Below, piece by piece: positions 14,602 to 22,459 of a stretch of 38,411 nucleotides of DNA (positions are counted from its first letter, which is position 1; each line of letters opens with the position of its first letter). The notes beneath the pieces were generated by a model. The model was not told the DNA's origin, made no database searches, and worked only from the letters and a program-made list of their open reading frames with translations. Both the position numbers and the translations under genes were made by a program. The stretch is from Dehalococcoidia bacterium (GTDB taxonomy: Bacteria > Chloroflexota > Dehalococcoidia > Tepidiformales > Tepidiformaceae), in the NCBI GenBank assembly GCA_009841435.1, contig VXLW01000118.1, forward strand, positions 1 through 38,411, written 5' to 3'.

Positions 14602-16353
14602 ATGCCCGAGATGTTTGGAATGGATGTGACCGTCGAAGAGAACGTCATGATCCCGATGCGCGACGGTGTGCAGCTGCAGTGCGACATCTTCCGCCCCGCC
14701 GGCCCCGGCCCCTTCCCCACTCTCCTGACGCGTTCCCCCTACGGGCGAACCACGGGCCGCGAAGGCACCGGCATCGATTTCTGGCTGCCCCTCGGCTACG
14801 CCTACGTCACCCAGGACTGCCGCGGCCGCTTCGGCTCCGAGGGCGAGTACACCCCGCATCTGTACGAGGGCCCCGACGGCTACGACACCGTCGAATGGCT
14901 CGCCGAGCAGTCCTGGTGCGATGGCCAGATCGGCACCATCGGCCAGTCCTACCTCGGCGCCGACCAGTACCAGCTCGCCCCCCACTCCCCTCCCCACCTG
15001 AAGGCGATGGCGCCCGTCTCCGGAACCGCCGACCACCGCCAGAGCTGGACCCGCCACGCCGGCGGCGCCCTCGAGCACGGCTGGATGGTGCCCTACTCCC
15101 TCCTCAAGGGCCGCAACACCCTCGAGCGCAAGGGCCTCACGGGCGAGGAGATGGACACGCTCGAGGCCTACCTCGACCCGCCCGAGGAACACGGCTTCTT
15201 CGCCCAGCCCCTTACCCCCGAGGGCTACGCCCACGTCCCCCTCACCGACTGGATCGAGCGCATGAAGGACAGCGCTCCCTACTTCGCCGGCTACCTCGAA
15301 AACCCCGACGACGGCCCCTACTGGCACGAGATCAACTGCCGGCGCGGCTTCCACACCGTCGATATGCCGATGCTCCACTTCGGTTCCTGGTACGACATCT
15401 TCCTGGAGGGCACCCTCTCCGGCTTTGAGGGCATCAACGCCCTCGGCGGCCCCAACGCCCGGGGCAAGCAGCGCCTCCTCGTCGGCCCCTGGGGACACAT
15501 CGGCTACTCCCTTCCCGAGAGCGGCGGAACCGGGGACCTCAACTTCGGCCCCGAGGCCGAGATCGACTTCATGGAGTGGCAGAAGCGCTGGTTCGGCCAC
15601 TGGCTCAAGGGCGAGGACACGGGAATCATGGACGAGCCCCCCGTCCGCATCTTCGTCATGGGCGAGAACCGCTGGCGCGACGAGCAGGAATGGCCCCTCG
15701 CCCGCACCGAGTACACCCCCTGGTACCTGCACAGCGGCGGCTCCGCCAACAGCCTCAACGGCGACGGAACCCTCAGCCCCGAGGCGCCCGGGAGCGAACC
15801 TCCCGACCGCTACGTCTACGACCCCAACGACCCCGTCCCCAGCCTGGGTGGCAACAACCTCATCATCGCCCGCGGCGCCTTCGACCAGCGCCCCGCCGAG
15901 GTCCGTGACGACGTGCTCGTCTACACCAGCGAGGTCCTCTCCGAGGACCTCGAAGTCACCGGACCCCTGCGCGTCACCCTCTGGGCAACCACCTCCGCCG
16001 TCGACACCGACTTCACCGCCAAGCTCGTCGACGTCTACCCCGACGGCTACGCCCAGAACCTGCAGGACGGCATGATCCGCGCCCGCTACCGGGATTCAGC
16101 CAGCAACCCCACGCTGTTGACCCCCGGCCAGGCCTACCGCTACGAGATCGACCTGTGGGCCACGAGCCACGTCTTCCTCGCCGGGCACCAGATCCGCATC
16201 GAGATCAGCTCGTCCTGCTTCCCGCGCTTCGATCGCAACCCCAACACCGGCACGCCCGTGGAGAGCGAGAGCAACCTCGTGCCCGCCGCCCAGACAATCC
16301 TGCACGACGCCCAGCACCCCTCCCACATCACCCTCCCCGTCATTCCTCGCTAG
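14602..16353 (+). CDS. CocE/NonD family (S15-type) alpha/beta hydrolase
   Basis: The 583-residue enzyme belongs to the X-Pro dipeptidyl-peptidase S15 / cocaine esterase (CocE) family and would hydrolyse an ester or amide in the cytoplasm. The nucleophile elbow is GQSYLG with S116. The N-terminal block VMIPMRDGVQLQCDIFRPAGPGPFPTLL and DCRGRFGSEGEY are family signatures, and the C-terminal third is the jelly-roll domain (DLEVTGPLRVTLWATTSAVDTDFTAKLVDVYPDG). No signal peptide is present. The ATG has AAAGGGGGA upstream. It ends in a strong hairpin shared with the convergent Rieske gene. Natural substrate unknown; ester cleavage in the catabolic route is the simplest guess. Confidence 0.92.
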   Translation: MPEMFGMDVTVEENVMIPMRDGVQLQCDIFRPAGPGPFPTLLTRSPYGRTTGREGTGIDFWLPLGYAYVTQDCRGRFGSEGEYTPHLYEGPDGYDTVEWLAEQSWCDGQIGTIGQSYLGADQYQLAPHSPPHLKAMAPVSGTADHRQSWTRHAGGALEHGWMVPYSLLKGRNTLERKGLTGEEMDTLEAYLDPPEEHGFFAQPLTPEGYAHVPLTDWIERMKDSAPYFAGYLENPDDGPYWHEINCRRGFHTVDMPMLHFGSWYDIFLEGTLSGFEGINALGGPNARGKQRLLVGPWGHIGYSLPESGGTGDLNFGPEAEIDFMEWQKRWFGHWLKGEDTGIMDEPPVRIFVMGENRWRDEQEWPLARTEYTPWYLHSGGSANSLNGDGTLSPEAPGSEPPDRYVYDPNDPVPSLGGNNLIIARGAFDQRPAEVRDDVLVYTSEVLSEDLEVTGPLRVTLWATTSAVDTDFTAKLVDVYPDGYAQNLQDGMIRARYRDSASNPTLLTPGQAYRYEIDLWATSHVFLAGHQIRIEISSSCFPRFDRNPNTGTPVESESNLVPAAQTILHDAQHPSHITLPVIPR

Positions 16354-16379
16354 GGAGGCGGTCACGTAGGCACAACAAA

Positions 16380-16404
16380 GGGGGCGGCCCACTGGGCCGC
16401 CCCC
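16380..16404. terminator. Intrinsic terminator between convergent genes
   Basis: An 11-base perfect stem, GGGGGCGGCCC with its complement, encloses the 3-base loop ACT. Read on the minus strand it is followed by CTTTGTTGT, a U-rich tail, so it should terminate the Rieske gene ending at 16430. On the plus strand the tail is not U-rich, but the hairpin may still end the hydrolase message. Confidence 0.8.
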
Positions 16405-16429
16405 TCGATGTTCCTGCCGGTCCCGAACC

Positions 16430-17758
16430 TTAGCGGTCCGGGCCGAAGAGGTACTGCTCCAGGGCGTAGTGCATCGCCCGCACGCGGCGCTCCTCGCTGT
16501 TCAGCAGGATGCCGCTGAACCCCTGGGAGTGATACGACTCCTGCACGATCTGCGCCTGCGCCATGTCCTGACCCAGCGCCTCAAACACCTCGACGTCGTG
16601 CGCCGTCCCCCGCACCGTCGCCGGGCGCGGCGGAATGGGCGTGCCCTCCGGCAGCCGCACATACGTCTGGTAGTCCCAGAGGCACTGGTCCGGGTTCGTC
16701 GGGTGCGGACGCGCCCGGAAGTACGTCAGCGACGTGCCGCCGATGTTCAGCGTGATGTTCGGGAAGATCATGTAGTGGTAGTCGTCGATCAGCTGCTCGC
16801 CGTGGAGCGCCGAGACGTCCACGCCCATCGCCTCGTACAGATCGCGGCGCGCCTCGATGATCGCGGGGCGGACATCGTTCACCCCGCCCTCGAACTCGTC
16901 CTGCTCGATGCCGACCGCGGCAAGCTGCTGCCACTGCGAGTCGGTAATCATCTCCTTGTCGGTGTAGCCGTGGCGGCGAGCCATGTCGTCCGTCCAGGCG
17001 CCCCCGTCCGGGTACCCCTGGCGGATGAGCTGGCGGCTGTGCCGGCCTCCGTCGTACACGTCCAGCGGCGTGCCCGCCGTGTCCCACCACTCGATCAGCT
17101 GCGGGTGCAGCGCCGGCAGGTGGTAGATCTCGGCGAACTGGTCGACCGCGAACTTCCAGTTGCAGTCCCAGATGAGCTGGTAGTCCTGCACCAGGTGGTA
17201 TTCCTCGAAGTGATACGGGTCGAGGTGCGAGGGAATCACGCCCAGGAAGTCGGTCAGCGACTCCGCCTCGTCGTCCATGTTGAAGAACACGAACGGGCCC
17301 CACGTGTCGACCCAAACCTCCGCAAGCTGCTGCTTGTCCTCGGGAATGCCGTTCACGAAGTGCTGCCGGTCGGGAACCGTGTTCAGCTGCCCTTCGATGT
17401 CGAACGTCCAGAGGTGGAAGGGGCACTGCAGCTGCTCCGCGTGGCCCAGGCCAACACTCGGGCGCAGGCGGCTGCCGCGGTGCGGGCAGATGTTGTAGTA
17501 GCCCTTGATCTCGTCCTCGTCCGTGCGGATGAAGATGAACGACTCCCGCCCCAGTGTGTGCGTGAAGTAGTCCCCCACCTCCGGGATGTCGCAGATCCCT
17601 CCGGCGATGTTCCACGTCTTCGTCCACATCCGCTCCCACTCGAGCTTCGCGAACTCGGGGTCGGTGTAGCGCGTCGGGTCGATGAGCCCCGTGCCCATGT
17701 CGGGCTCGTCCACCCGCTCCAGCGGCGTCATCGGCATTTCTTGATTCTGGGTGACCAT
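16430..17758 (-). CDS. Rieske non-heme iron oxygenase, large subunit (copy 2)
   Basis: The 442-residue product is a close paralogue of the Rieske oxygenase at 10038-11363, with long identical runs such as HAEQLQCPFHLWTFDIEGQL. Rieske ligands are C91, H93, C112 and H115, and the iron-site helix NWKFAVDQFAEIYHLPALH is conserved. The start ATG 17758 has GAGGGAGGGG just upstream; in-frame sequence to 17815 is not needed. TATCCT at 17793-17788 is a candidate -10. Divergence between the copies is concentrated after residue 220, the substrate-pocket half, which suggests different substrates. No small subunit, ferredoxin or reductase is adjacent. Confidence 0.93.
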   Translation of the reverse strand: MVTQNQEMPMTPLERVDEPDMGTGLIDPTRYTDPEFAKLEWERMWTKTWNIAGGICDIPEVGDYFTHTLGRESFIFIRTDEDEIKGYYNICPHRGSRLRPSVGLGHAEQLQCPFHLWTFDIEGQLNTVPDRQHFVNGIPEDKQQLAEVWVDTWGPFVFFNMDDEAESLTDFLGVIPSHLDPYHFEEYHLVQDYQLIWDCNWKFAVDQFAEIYHLPALHPQLIEWWDTAGTPLDVYDGGRHSRQLIRQGYPDGGAWTDDMARRHGYTDKEMITDSQWQQLAAVGIEQDEFEGGVNDVRPAIIEARRDLYEAMGVDVSALHGEQLIDDYHYMIFPNITLNIGGTSLTYFRARPHPTNPDQCLWDYQTYVRLPEGTPIPPRPATVRGTAHDVEVFEALGQDMAQAQIVQESYHSQGFSGILLNSEERRVRAMHYALEQYLFGPDR

Positions 17759-17787
17759 GCAGTCCCCTCCCTCGTACTCGCGATTGA

Positions 17788-17879
17788 AGGATATTCCGTG
17801 CCGCGATGGTGGCATCGCCCCGCCCGCCCGTCAATGCCGCGACCGGCGGGTGCGCTTCCCCACCCCCGTCCTCTACGAT
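17788..17879. promoter_or_regulatory. Divergent promoter region, Rieske copy 2 / ABM protein
   Basis: TATCCT on the minus strand (17793-17788) lies 29 bases before the Rieske start, and TACGAT on the plus strand (17874-17879) lies 33 bases before the ABM start. TTGACG on the minus strand, in the 12-mer shared with 5180-5191 (here 17824-17835), is followed by CACCAT after 17 bases and may be a second minus-strand promoter. Confidence 0.42.
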
Positions 17880-17912
17880 GCGCCCGCCGAAACCACACGC
17901 AGGAGAGCATTC

Positions 17913-18206
17913 ATGCCCACCGTCGGAGTCGTTGCCCGCTTCACCATCCAGGCCGATAAGACCGATGAGTTCGCCCGTGTCGCGAACGAGTTCGTCGTCG
18001 CCCCCAGCCAGCAGGAGCAGGGCTGCATCCGCTACGAGCTCTGGCAGGACAACGAGGACCCCACCATCTTCGCGATGGTCGAGGAGTGGGAGAGCGACGA
18101 GGACCTGAACGCCCACCTCGCCAACGCCGGCAGCCGCGGTGGCCCCAGCCTGGGCGACTACATGGCCGGCCCGCCCGACATGCGCCGCTTTAGCAAGACT
18201 GGCTAG
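17913..18206 (+). CDS. ABM-family (YgiN-like) monooxygenase
   Basis: The 97-residue product is a ferredoxin-like-fold antibiotic biosynthesis monooxygenase (ABM) domain. Its blocks are VGVVARFTIQADKTDEFARVANEF, QEQGCIRYELWQDNEDPTIFAMVEEWES and LNAHLANAG. Family members are cofactor-free dimeric oxygenases or quinol monooxygenases, and some only bind substrate. The ATG at 17913 has AGGAGAG upstream. The frame is open upstream to 17751 but that runs into the divergent promoter. A C-terminal Gly/Pro/Met-rich tail (GDYMAGPPDMRRF) is longer than in the shortest members. Its divergent neighbour is a Rieske oxygenase. Confidence 0.88.
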   Translation: MPTVGVVARFTIQADKTDEFARVANEFVVAPSQQEQGCIRYELWQDNEDPTIFAMVEEWESDEDLNAHLANAGSRGGPSLGDYMAGPPDMRRFSKTG

Positions 18207-18227
18207 GCTCCCGGCGTAGCGCTCGCG

Positions 18228-19118
18228 CTAGGCCTCCCGCATCGGATTCATCACCTCTTCCACGAAGCGGAGCACCGGCTCCGTCGAGGTCGGGTGCCCG
18301 AAGTCGCAGGTGAAGTGCCGCACGCCCAGCTCGCGGAAGCGCTCGAGCACCTCGCGCCACGCCTCCGACTCCTGGCTGTTGTTCGGCAACCCCACCTCGC
18401 GGGTCACGCTGATGGTGATGTCCGAGGGGTCGCGCCCCGCTTCCTCGGCCGACTTGAGCACGATGTCGCGCTTCCGTGTCCAGTTCTCCTCCCACTCATC
18501 CGTCGGCCACCAGAACGTGTTCCACCCGTCGGCCTGGCGCCCCACCATCGGCAGTGAGAGCTGCTCGCCCTGCGCCCCCACCATGATCGGGATCATCGGG
18601 TCCGGCCGGGGCGGCGCCTTCGCGTCCTTGATCGTGTAGTAGCGGCCCTCGAAGCTCGGTGACTCTTCCGTCCACATCAGGCGGCAGATCTGGATCGTTT
18701 CCTCAAGCTGCCGGATGCGCGTTGCTGTCGAGGGGAACTCGTACCCGTAGCGCTCGAACTCCTCCCCCCGCCAGCCCGCCCCGATGCCGAGGATGAAGCG
18801 CCCGCCCGAGAGCGTCTGCAGGGTCGCCGCCATCTTCGCCGTCAGCGCCGGGTTGCGGTAACCCTGGCCCATCACGTGGTGGCACAGCTTCACCGTGGGG
18901 AACTTCGCCGCCAGCCACGTCATCGTCGTCCACGACTCCAGGAACGGGTCGTTCTCGTTCGCGAACCCGTAGAAGTGGTCCGCGAGCCACACGCAGTCGA
19001 AGTGCTGGAACGCCGTCGGCAGGATGTTCCGCTCCTGGTACATCACGATCGGCTCGTTGTCGCTGTCCGGCAGGCCGATCACCGGGGATACCCACCCGAA
19101 GGTCAGTTCGTCTGTCAC
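18228..19118 (-). CDS. Luciferase-like F420/FMN-dependent oxidoreductase
   Basis: The 296-residue LLM oxidoreductase shows the TIM-barrel blocks FDCVWLADHFYGF, LQTLSGGRFILGIGAGWRGEEFERYGYEFPS and IPIMVGAQGEQLSLPMVGRQADGWN. It is a distinct subgroup from the other five copies; the barrel strand after GAGW carries RGEEFERYG. The start is GTG at 19118 with AAGAGGAGAC upstream; the open frame to 19187 lacks family resemblance. TATCCT at 19184-19179 is a candidate -10 box. It is divergent from the zinc alcohol dehydrogenase. Substrate unknown. Confidence 0.9.
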   Translation of the reverse strand: MTDELTFGWVSPVIGLPDSDNEPIVMYQERNILPTAFQHFDCVWLADHFYGFANENDPFLESWTTMTWLAAKFPTVKLCHHVMGQGYRNPALTAKMAATLQTLSGGRFILGIGAGWRGEEFERYGYEFPSTATRIRQLEETIQICRLMWTEESPSFEGRYYTIKDAKAPPRPDPMIPIMVGAQGEQLSLPMVGRQADGWNTFWWPTDEWEENWTRKRDIVLKSAEEAGRDPSDITISVTREVGLPNNSQESEAWREVLERFRELGVRHFTCDFGHPTSTEPVLRFVEEVMNPMREA

Positions 19119-19178
19119 GCGCTTGTCTCCTCTTGGCCCGCGTTCGCCGCGATCTGCGGCCTCATGGGGGCGCGAGGC

Positions 19179-19246
19179 AGGATACACGAGCAGCCTCCCG
19201 ATCGCCGTTCACGCCTGCTCCCAGGCCCCGCCCAAAGGGGTAAGGT
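19179..19246. promoter_or_regulatory. Divergent -10 boxes, LLM / alcohol dehydrogenase
   Basis: TATCCT on the minus strand (19184-19179) and TAAGGT on the plus strand (19241-19246) match the recurrent TAnnnT pattern and sit about 60 and 45 bases from their start codons. No clear -35 boxes accompany them. Confidence 0.4.
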
Positions 19247-19291
19247 TGCGCGACACCGTTCCGCGCCTCCATCGGCGCCGGGAGGACTGCC

Positions 19292-20323
19292 ATGCGAGCC
19301 CTCGTCTACCGCGGCCACAAGCGCGTCGAGATCGAGAACGTGCCGGACGCCCAGGTCCCCGCTCCCGACGGCGCCCTCGTCCGAACCACCAACTTCGCCA
19401 TCTGCGGCTCCGACCTCCACGGCTACCACGGACCCGTCAACGAGGAGCGCATCGGCAACACGATGGGCCACGAGGCCATCGGCGAGGTCGTCGAGGTCGG
19501 CCCCGAAGTGCGCCGCATCCGCCCCGGCGACCACGTCGCCGTCTCGGCAGTCGTCGGCTGCGGCCGCTGCGAGGAGTGCCAGAGCCTCATCACCGCACGC
19601 TGCGCCAACAGCGAGACCCGCGTCCTCAACCTCGGCCAGGCCGAGGCCATCGCCGTCCCCGCCGCCGACTCCTCCCTCCTCCAGATCCCCGACGGCGTCA
19701 CCGACGAGCAGGCCGTCCTCCTCACCGACATCCTCCCCACCGGCTACAAGGGCGTCCGCGGCGCCGATATCCAGCCCGGCGGCACCGTCGCCGTCGTCGG
19801 CGCCGGCCCCGTCGGCCAGATGGCCCTCGAGACCTCCTTCCTCTTCGGTCCCTCCAAGGTATTCGCCATCGACCAGGTGCCCTACCGCCTCGAGGAAGCC
19901 GAACGCCTCGGCGCCATCCCCATCGACGCCAGCCAGGTCGACCCCGTCGAGGCCGTACTCGACCAGACCGGCGGGAAGGGCTGCCAGCACGTCATCGAGG
20001 CCGCCGGCCCCCAGGCGACCGTGCGCATCGCCTTCGGCGTGCTCGCCCACGGCGGCACCCTCTCCCAGGTGGGCGCCACCACCGACCCCGAGATGACCAT
20101 CAACCTCATGGCCCTTTTCTCGAAGGACCTCACCTACCGCGTCGGGCTCGTGTCGCCGCAGTACGCCTGGCCCGAGCTCGTCCCCCTCCTGCAGGAAGGC
20201 AAGATCCACCCCGAGCGCATCTTCACCCACCACCTGCCGATGTCCGATGGCCCCCGCGGGTACGAGATGTTCGACAACCGCGAAGACGGCGTGATCAAGG
20301 TCATGCTCGACCCGACCCGCTAG
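19292..20323 (+). CDS. Zinc-dependent alcohol dehydrogenase (MDR family)
   Basis: The 343-residue enzyme is a medium-chain dehydrogenase/reductase that oxidises an alcohol with NAD(P). Catalytic zinc ligands are C38 (ICGSD) and H60-E61 (MGHEAIGEV). The structural zinc site has all four cysteines, C90, C93, C96 and C104. The nucleotide-binding motif is VVGAGPVGQMA. An unusually short segment joins the two zinc lobes and the C-terminal part has the YEMFDNREDGVIKVML end typical of the family. The ATG has GGGAGGAC upstream. Its stop TAG shares CTAG with the stop of the convergent membrane-protein gene. It may oxidise an alcohol made by the oxygenases nearby. Confidence 0.93.
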   Translation: MRALVYRGHKRVEIENVPDAQVPAPDGALVRTTNFAICGSDLHGYHGPVNEERIGNTMGHEAIGEVVEVGPEVRRIRPGDHVAVSAVVGCGRCEECQSLITARCANSETRVLNLGQAEAIAVPAADSSLLQIPDGVTDEQAVLLTDILPTGYKGVRGADIQPGGTVAVVGAGPVGQMALETSFLFGPSKVFAIDQVPYRLEEAERLGAIPIDASQVDPVEAVLDQTGGKGCQHVIEAAGPQATVRIAFGVLAHGGTLSQVGATTDPEMTINLMALFSKDLTYRVGLVSPQYAWPELVPLLQEGKIHPERIFTHHLPMSDGPRGYEMFDNREDGVIKVMLDPTR

Positions 20324-20988
20324 CGCCGCTCAAGAAAGCTCCCCCAGGTCCTCGGCTCCCCGGGCTTCCGCTTCTGGGGCGGCTTGAGGTGCGGCAGGAA
20401 GCGGTCCATCACGAGGTTCCACAGCGGCCAGAGCGCCAGGGATGCCGCCCACGTGTAGGCCCCGTACAGCCACAACGTCAGCAGCATGCGCATCTTGGCG
20501 AACCCGGGCGTGTGTTCTCCTACGCTCGCGAGAAAGCCCTTCGCCTCCAGTGCGATGCGCATGAGCAGCTCTCCGTCGTGGGAGATCACGTTCGTCTGCG
20601 AGGTGGCGAAGAACACCAACAGCACGACGAAGGTCCGAAGCACGGCCACCACGAGCGCCGCCCCTGCCGCCACCCGCACGTAGCCGCTGCGGTGCAGGAA
20701 CCACAGGGCTACCAGCAGGTTGGGCAAGCCCGCAATCGTCAGCAGCAGCCAGGTCGGCCAGAAGTCGTAGTAATAGAGGGTCGCCTGCAGGTTCGCCTCC
20801 ATCCTTGTGGTGGGAAGGCCCAGCGAACGTGCGTCGAGCTCTTCGGCGAACCCGTAGATCAGTGCGAGGCTCAGGGGTGCGGTCAGGAGAGGCGTCAGGA
20901 CGAGCCACAGAAACGGCGATCGCCTGCCCAGCCCGGCGAGCACCTTCCTCAGCGCTCCCGTCGGTTCCGTTCCCCGTTCGCCGTGCAC
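20320..20988 (-). CDS. Novel four-helix membrane protein, paralogue 4
   Basis: The 222-residue product belongs to no family I recognise. Predicted helices are at about 26-48, 77-98, 103-128 and 167-193. An external loop of about 30 residues lies between helices 1 and 2 and another between 3 and 4, and positive charges at both ends suggest N-in, C-in. Shared family marks are TPLLTAPL, YYYDFW before helix 2, GYVRVAA and RT in helix 3, DGELLMRI in the second loop, and a C-terminal RFLPHLKPP ... EPRTWGSFLERR. The GTG start at 20988 has no Shine-Dalgarno site, and TAGAAT ends six bases upstream, so the transcript is probably leaderless. It is the last of four tandem paralogues. Confidence 0.82.
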   Translation of the reverse strand: MHGERGTEPTGALRKVLAGLGRRSPFLWLVLTPLLTAPLSLALIYGFAEELDARSLGLPTTRMEANLQATLYYYDFWPTWLLLTIAGLPNLLVALWFLHRSGYVRVAAGAALVVAVLRTFVVLLVFFATSQTNVISHDGELLMRIALEAKGFLASVGEHTPGFAKMRMLLTLWLYGAYTWAASLALWPLWNLVMDRFLPHLKPPQKRKPGEPRTWGSFLERR

Positions 20989-20994
20989 GACCGG

Positions 20995-21000
20995 ATTCTA
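20995..21000 (-). promoter_or_regulatory. Leaderless -10 box TAGAAT
   Basis: TAGAAT is separated by six bases from the GTG start, placing the expected transcript start at or next to the start codon. The gap holds no ribosome-binding sequence. Confidence 0.55.
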
Positions 21001-21018
21001 GCCCCGCGAATCAGCGAC

Positions 21019-21726
21019 CTACGCCATGTCCGAGGAGCGCTGGCGCCGCTCGAAGAAGCCGCCCCAACCTCGGGGCGTCCCGGCCTGCCGCCCTTGTGGC
21101 GGCTTCAGGTGGGGCAGGAAGCGTTCCATCCCGAGGTTGAAGAGCCCCCAGGCCAGGACGCTCGGTCCCCACGCGAACGCGCCGAACAACCACATCATCA
21201 GCGGCAGGCGGACCAGTGCCTCCCGCGTCGATGCTCGAGGCTCGAGCGCCAGGAAACCCGTTCGCTCCACCTCGATGCGCATCAGCAGTTGCCCGTCGTG
21301 GATGATCAGGTCGGACTGCGCGATCGCGAAGAACAGGAACAGGACACCCACGGTCCGTACCAGCGCCAGCACAAGGGCAAGCGCCGCCGCCACCCGCATG
21401 TACCCGCTGCGCTGGAAGAACCACAACACGACCAGCAGGTTGAGCACGAGCCCCGGCCCGATCAGCAGCAGTGCCGTCTGCCAGAAGTCGAAGTAGTGGA
21501 GCGTGGCCGGGATCAGCTCGTTTCGCCAGACGGGCAGCCCCAGCTCCCTCGCGCTGAGCTCTTGCGCGAAGCCGAACACGAGCACGGCGGTCAGGGGCGC
21601 CGTCACCACCGGCGTCACCACCAGCCACGCCAGGGGCGAGTAGCTCCCCATTCGGCGCCACGCCCTCCCGATCACGCCGAGGGCGCCTGCGTCTGCTGGA
21701 GCAATGTGAGAGGGCGTCGTTGCCAT
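21019..21726 (-). CDS. Novel four-helix membrane protein, paralogue 3
   Basis: The 235-residue protein is a paralogue of its neighbours. Helices lie at about 32-54, 82-104, 109-135 and 172-198. It carries the same marks: TPVVTAPLTAVL, HYFDFW, GYMRVAAALALVLALVRT, HDGQLLMRI and RFLPHLKPPQGR ... WGGFFERR. It has the longest tail, with 7 residues (QRSSDMA) after the ERR. It is most similar to paralogue 4, with which it shares FLPHLKPPQ exactly. The ATG at 21726 has no Shine-Dalgarno site, and TAGACT lies six bases before it, so it is probably leaderless. Function unknown; the conserved charged loop could bind a ligand or partner. Confidence 0.82.
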   Translation of the reverse strand: MATTPSHIAPADAGALGVIGRAWRRMGSYSPLAWLVVTPVVTAPLTAVLVFGFAQELSARELGLPVWRNELIPATLHYFDFWQTALLLIGPGLVLNLLVVLWFFQRSGYMRVAAALALVLALVRTVGVLFLFFAIAQSDLIIHDGQLLMRIEVERTGFLALEPRASTREALVRLPLMMWLFGAFAWGPSVLAWGLFNLGMERFLPHLKPPQGRQAGTPRGWGGFFERRQRSSDMA

Positions 21727-21732
21727 GGGGGC

Positions 21733-21738
21733 AGTCTA
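21733..21738 (-). promoter_or_regulatory. Leaderless -10 box TAGACT
   Basis: TAGACT lies six bases from the ATG of paralogue 3, with only G/C bases between. The arrangement matches that of paralogue 4 and of the first gene of the cluster. Confidence 0.55.
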
Positions 21739-21753
21739 GCGCGGTGGAGGACC

Positions 21754-21788
21754 GACCACCGATCACCGACCACCGGTCACCAATCCTC
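21754..21788. repeat. Heptad tandem repeat (consensus RRYCACC), five units
   Basis: Five consecutive 7-base units, GACCACC, GATCACC, GACCACC, GGTCACC and AATCCTC, lie between the stop of paralogue 2 and the promoter of paralogue 3. The first four fit RRYCACC exactly and the fifth is degenerate. A second array of the same type is at 37181-37215. Confidence 0.7.
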
Positions 21789-22441
21789 TACTGCCTCTGG
21801 AAGAAGCCGCCCCAGCGCCCGGGTTCGCCCTGGGAGCGTTCGCGGGGCGGCGCCAGGTGCGGGACGAAGCGCGACATGAGCGGCTCGTACGCCTGCCAGA
21901 TCACGAGCGTGAGCACCCACATCCCCAGCCCGCCCATCCACGCCGTCATCAGGATGCTCAGCGTCGCGAACGACGGCGAGGGGACCGAGGACGCGCCCGC
22001 CTCCCCGATGGGGATGCGGAGGATGAGTCCGTCCTCGCGCATCACATCGCCCGTCAGCCAGAGGACCGAAGCCATCGGCACGACGAACGTGCGCAGCAGG
22101 GCGAGCGTCAGCGCGAGCCCTGCCGCGATCCGCACGTAGGTCAGCTCGTGCCGCAGCCACCAGGCCACGGGCAGGTTCACCACGCCCGGCACAGTCAGCA
22201 CCACCCAGATGACCCAGAAGTCGAAGTAGAAATAATGCGTCCGATCGAGCTGGCGGTTCTCCCGCGTCCACTCCACCTCGACCAGCCCGAAGGCCTGCGC
22301 ATCCAGGGTGCCGCCCACGGTGAAGATCAGGAGTGCGCTCAGCGGCAGGGCTACCGCCGGCGTTACCTGGAGCCACTCGAACGGGGACCGCGTCCCCAGC
22401 CGGCTCCGGAGGCTCCCGATCACCGCTGCACCGTCCACCAC
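21788..22441 (-). CDS. Novel four-helix membrane protein, paralogue 2
   Basis: The 217-residue protein has four predicted helices (about 22-44, 75-97, 102-128 and 160-185). Shared marks are TPAVALPLSALL, FYFDFW, TYVRIAAGLALTLALLRT, EDGLILRI and RFVPHLAPPRER ... GRWGGFFQR. The N-terminal cytoplasmic stretch SLRSRLGTRSPFEWL corresponds to the RSPFLWL of paralogue 4. The GTG start at 22441 follows the previous gene by 18 bases and has no strong ribosome site, so translation is probably coupled to paralogue 1. The helix-2 mark N-L is kept (VVNLPVAWWL), although the following residues differ from the WFL(H/N/Q)R seen in the other three. Confidence 0.8.
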   Translation of the reverse strand: MVDGAAVIGSLRSRLGTRSPFEWLQVTPAVALPLSALLIFTVGGTLDAQAFGLVEVEWTRENRQLDRTHYFYFDFWVIWVVLTVPGVVNLPVAWWLRHELTYVRIAAGLALTLALLRTFVVPMASVLWLTGDVMREDGLILRIPIGEAGASSVPSPSFATLSILMTAWMGGLGMWVLTLVIWQAYEPLMSRFVPHLAPPRERSQGEPGRWGGFFQRQ

Positions 22442-22459
22442 CTGGTCGCCCGGAGCCCG

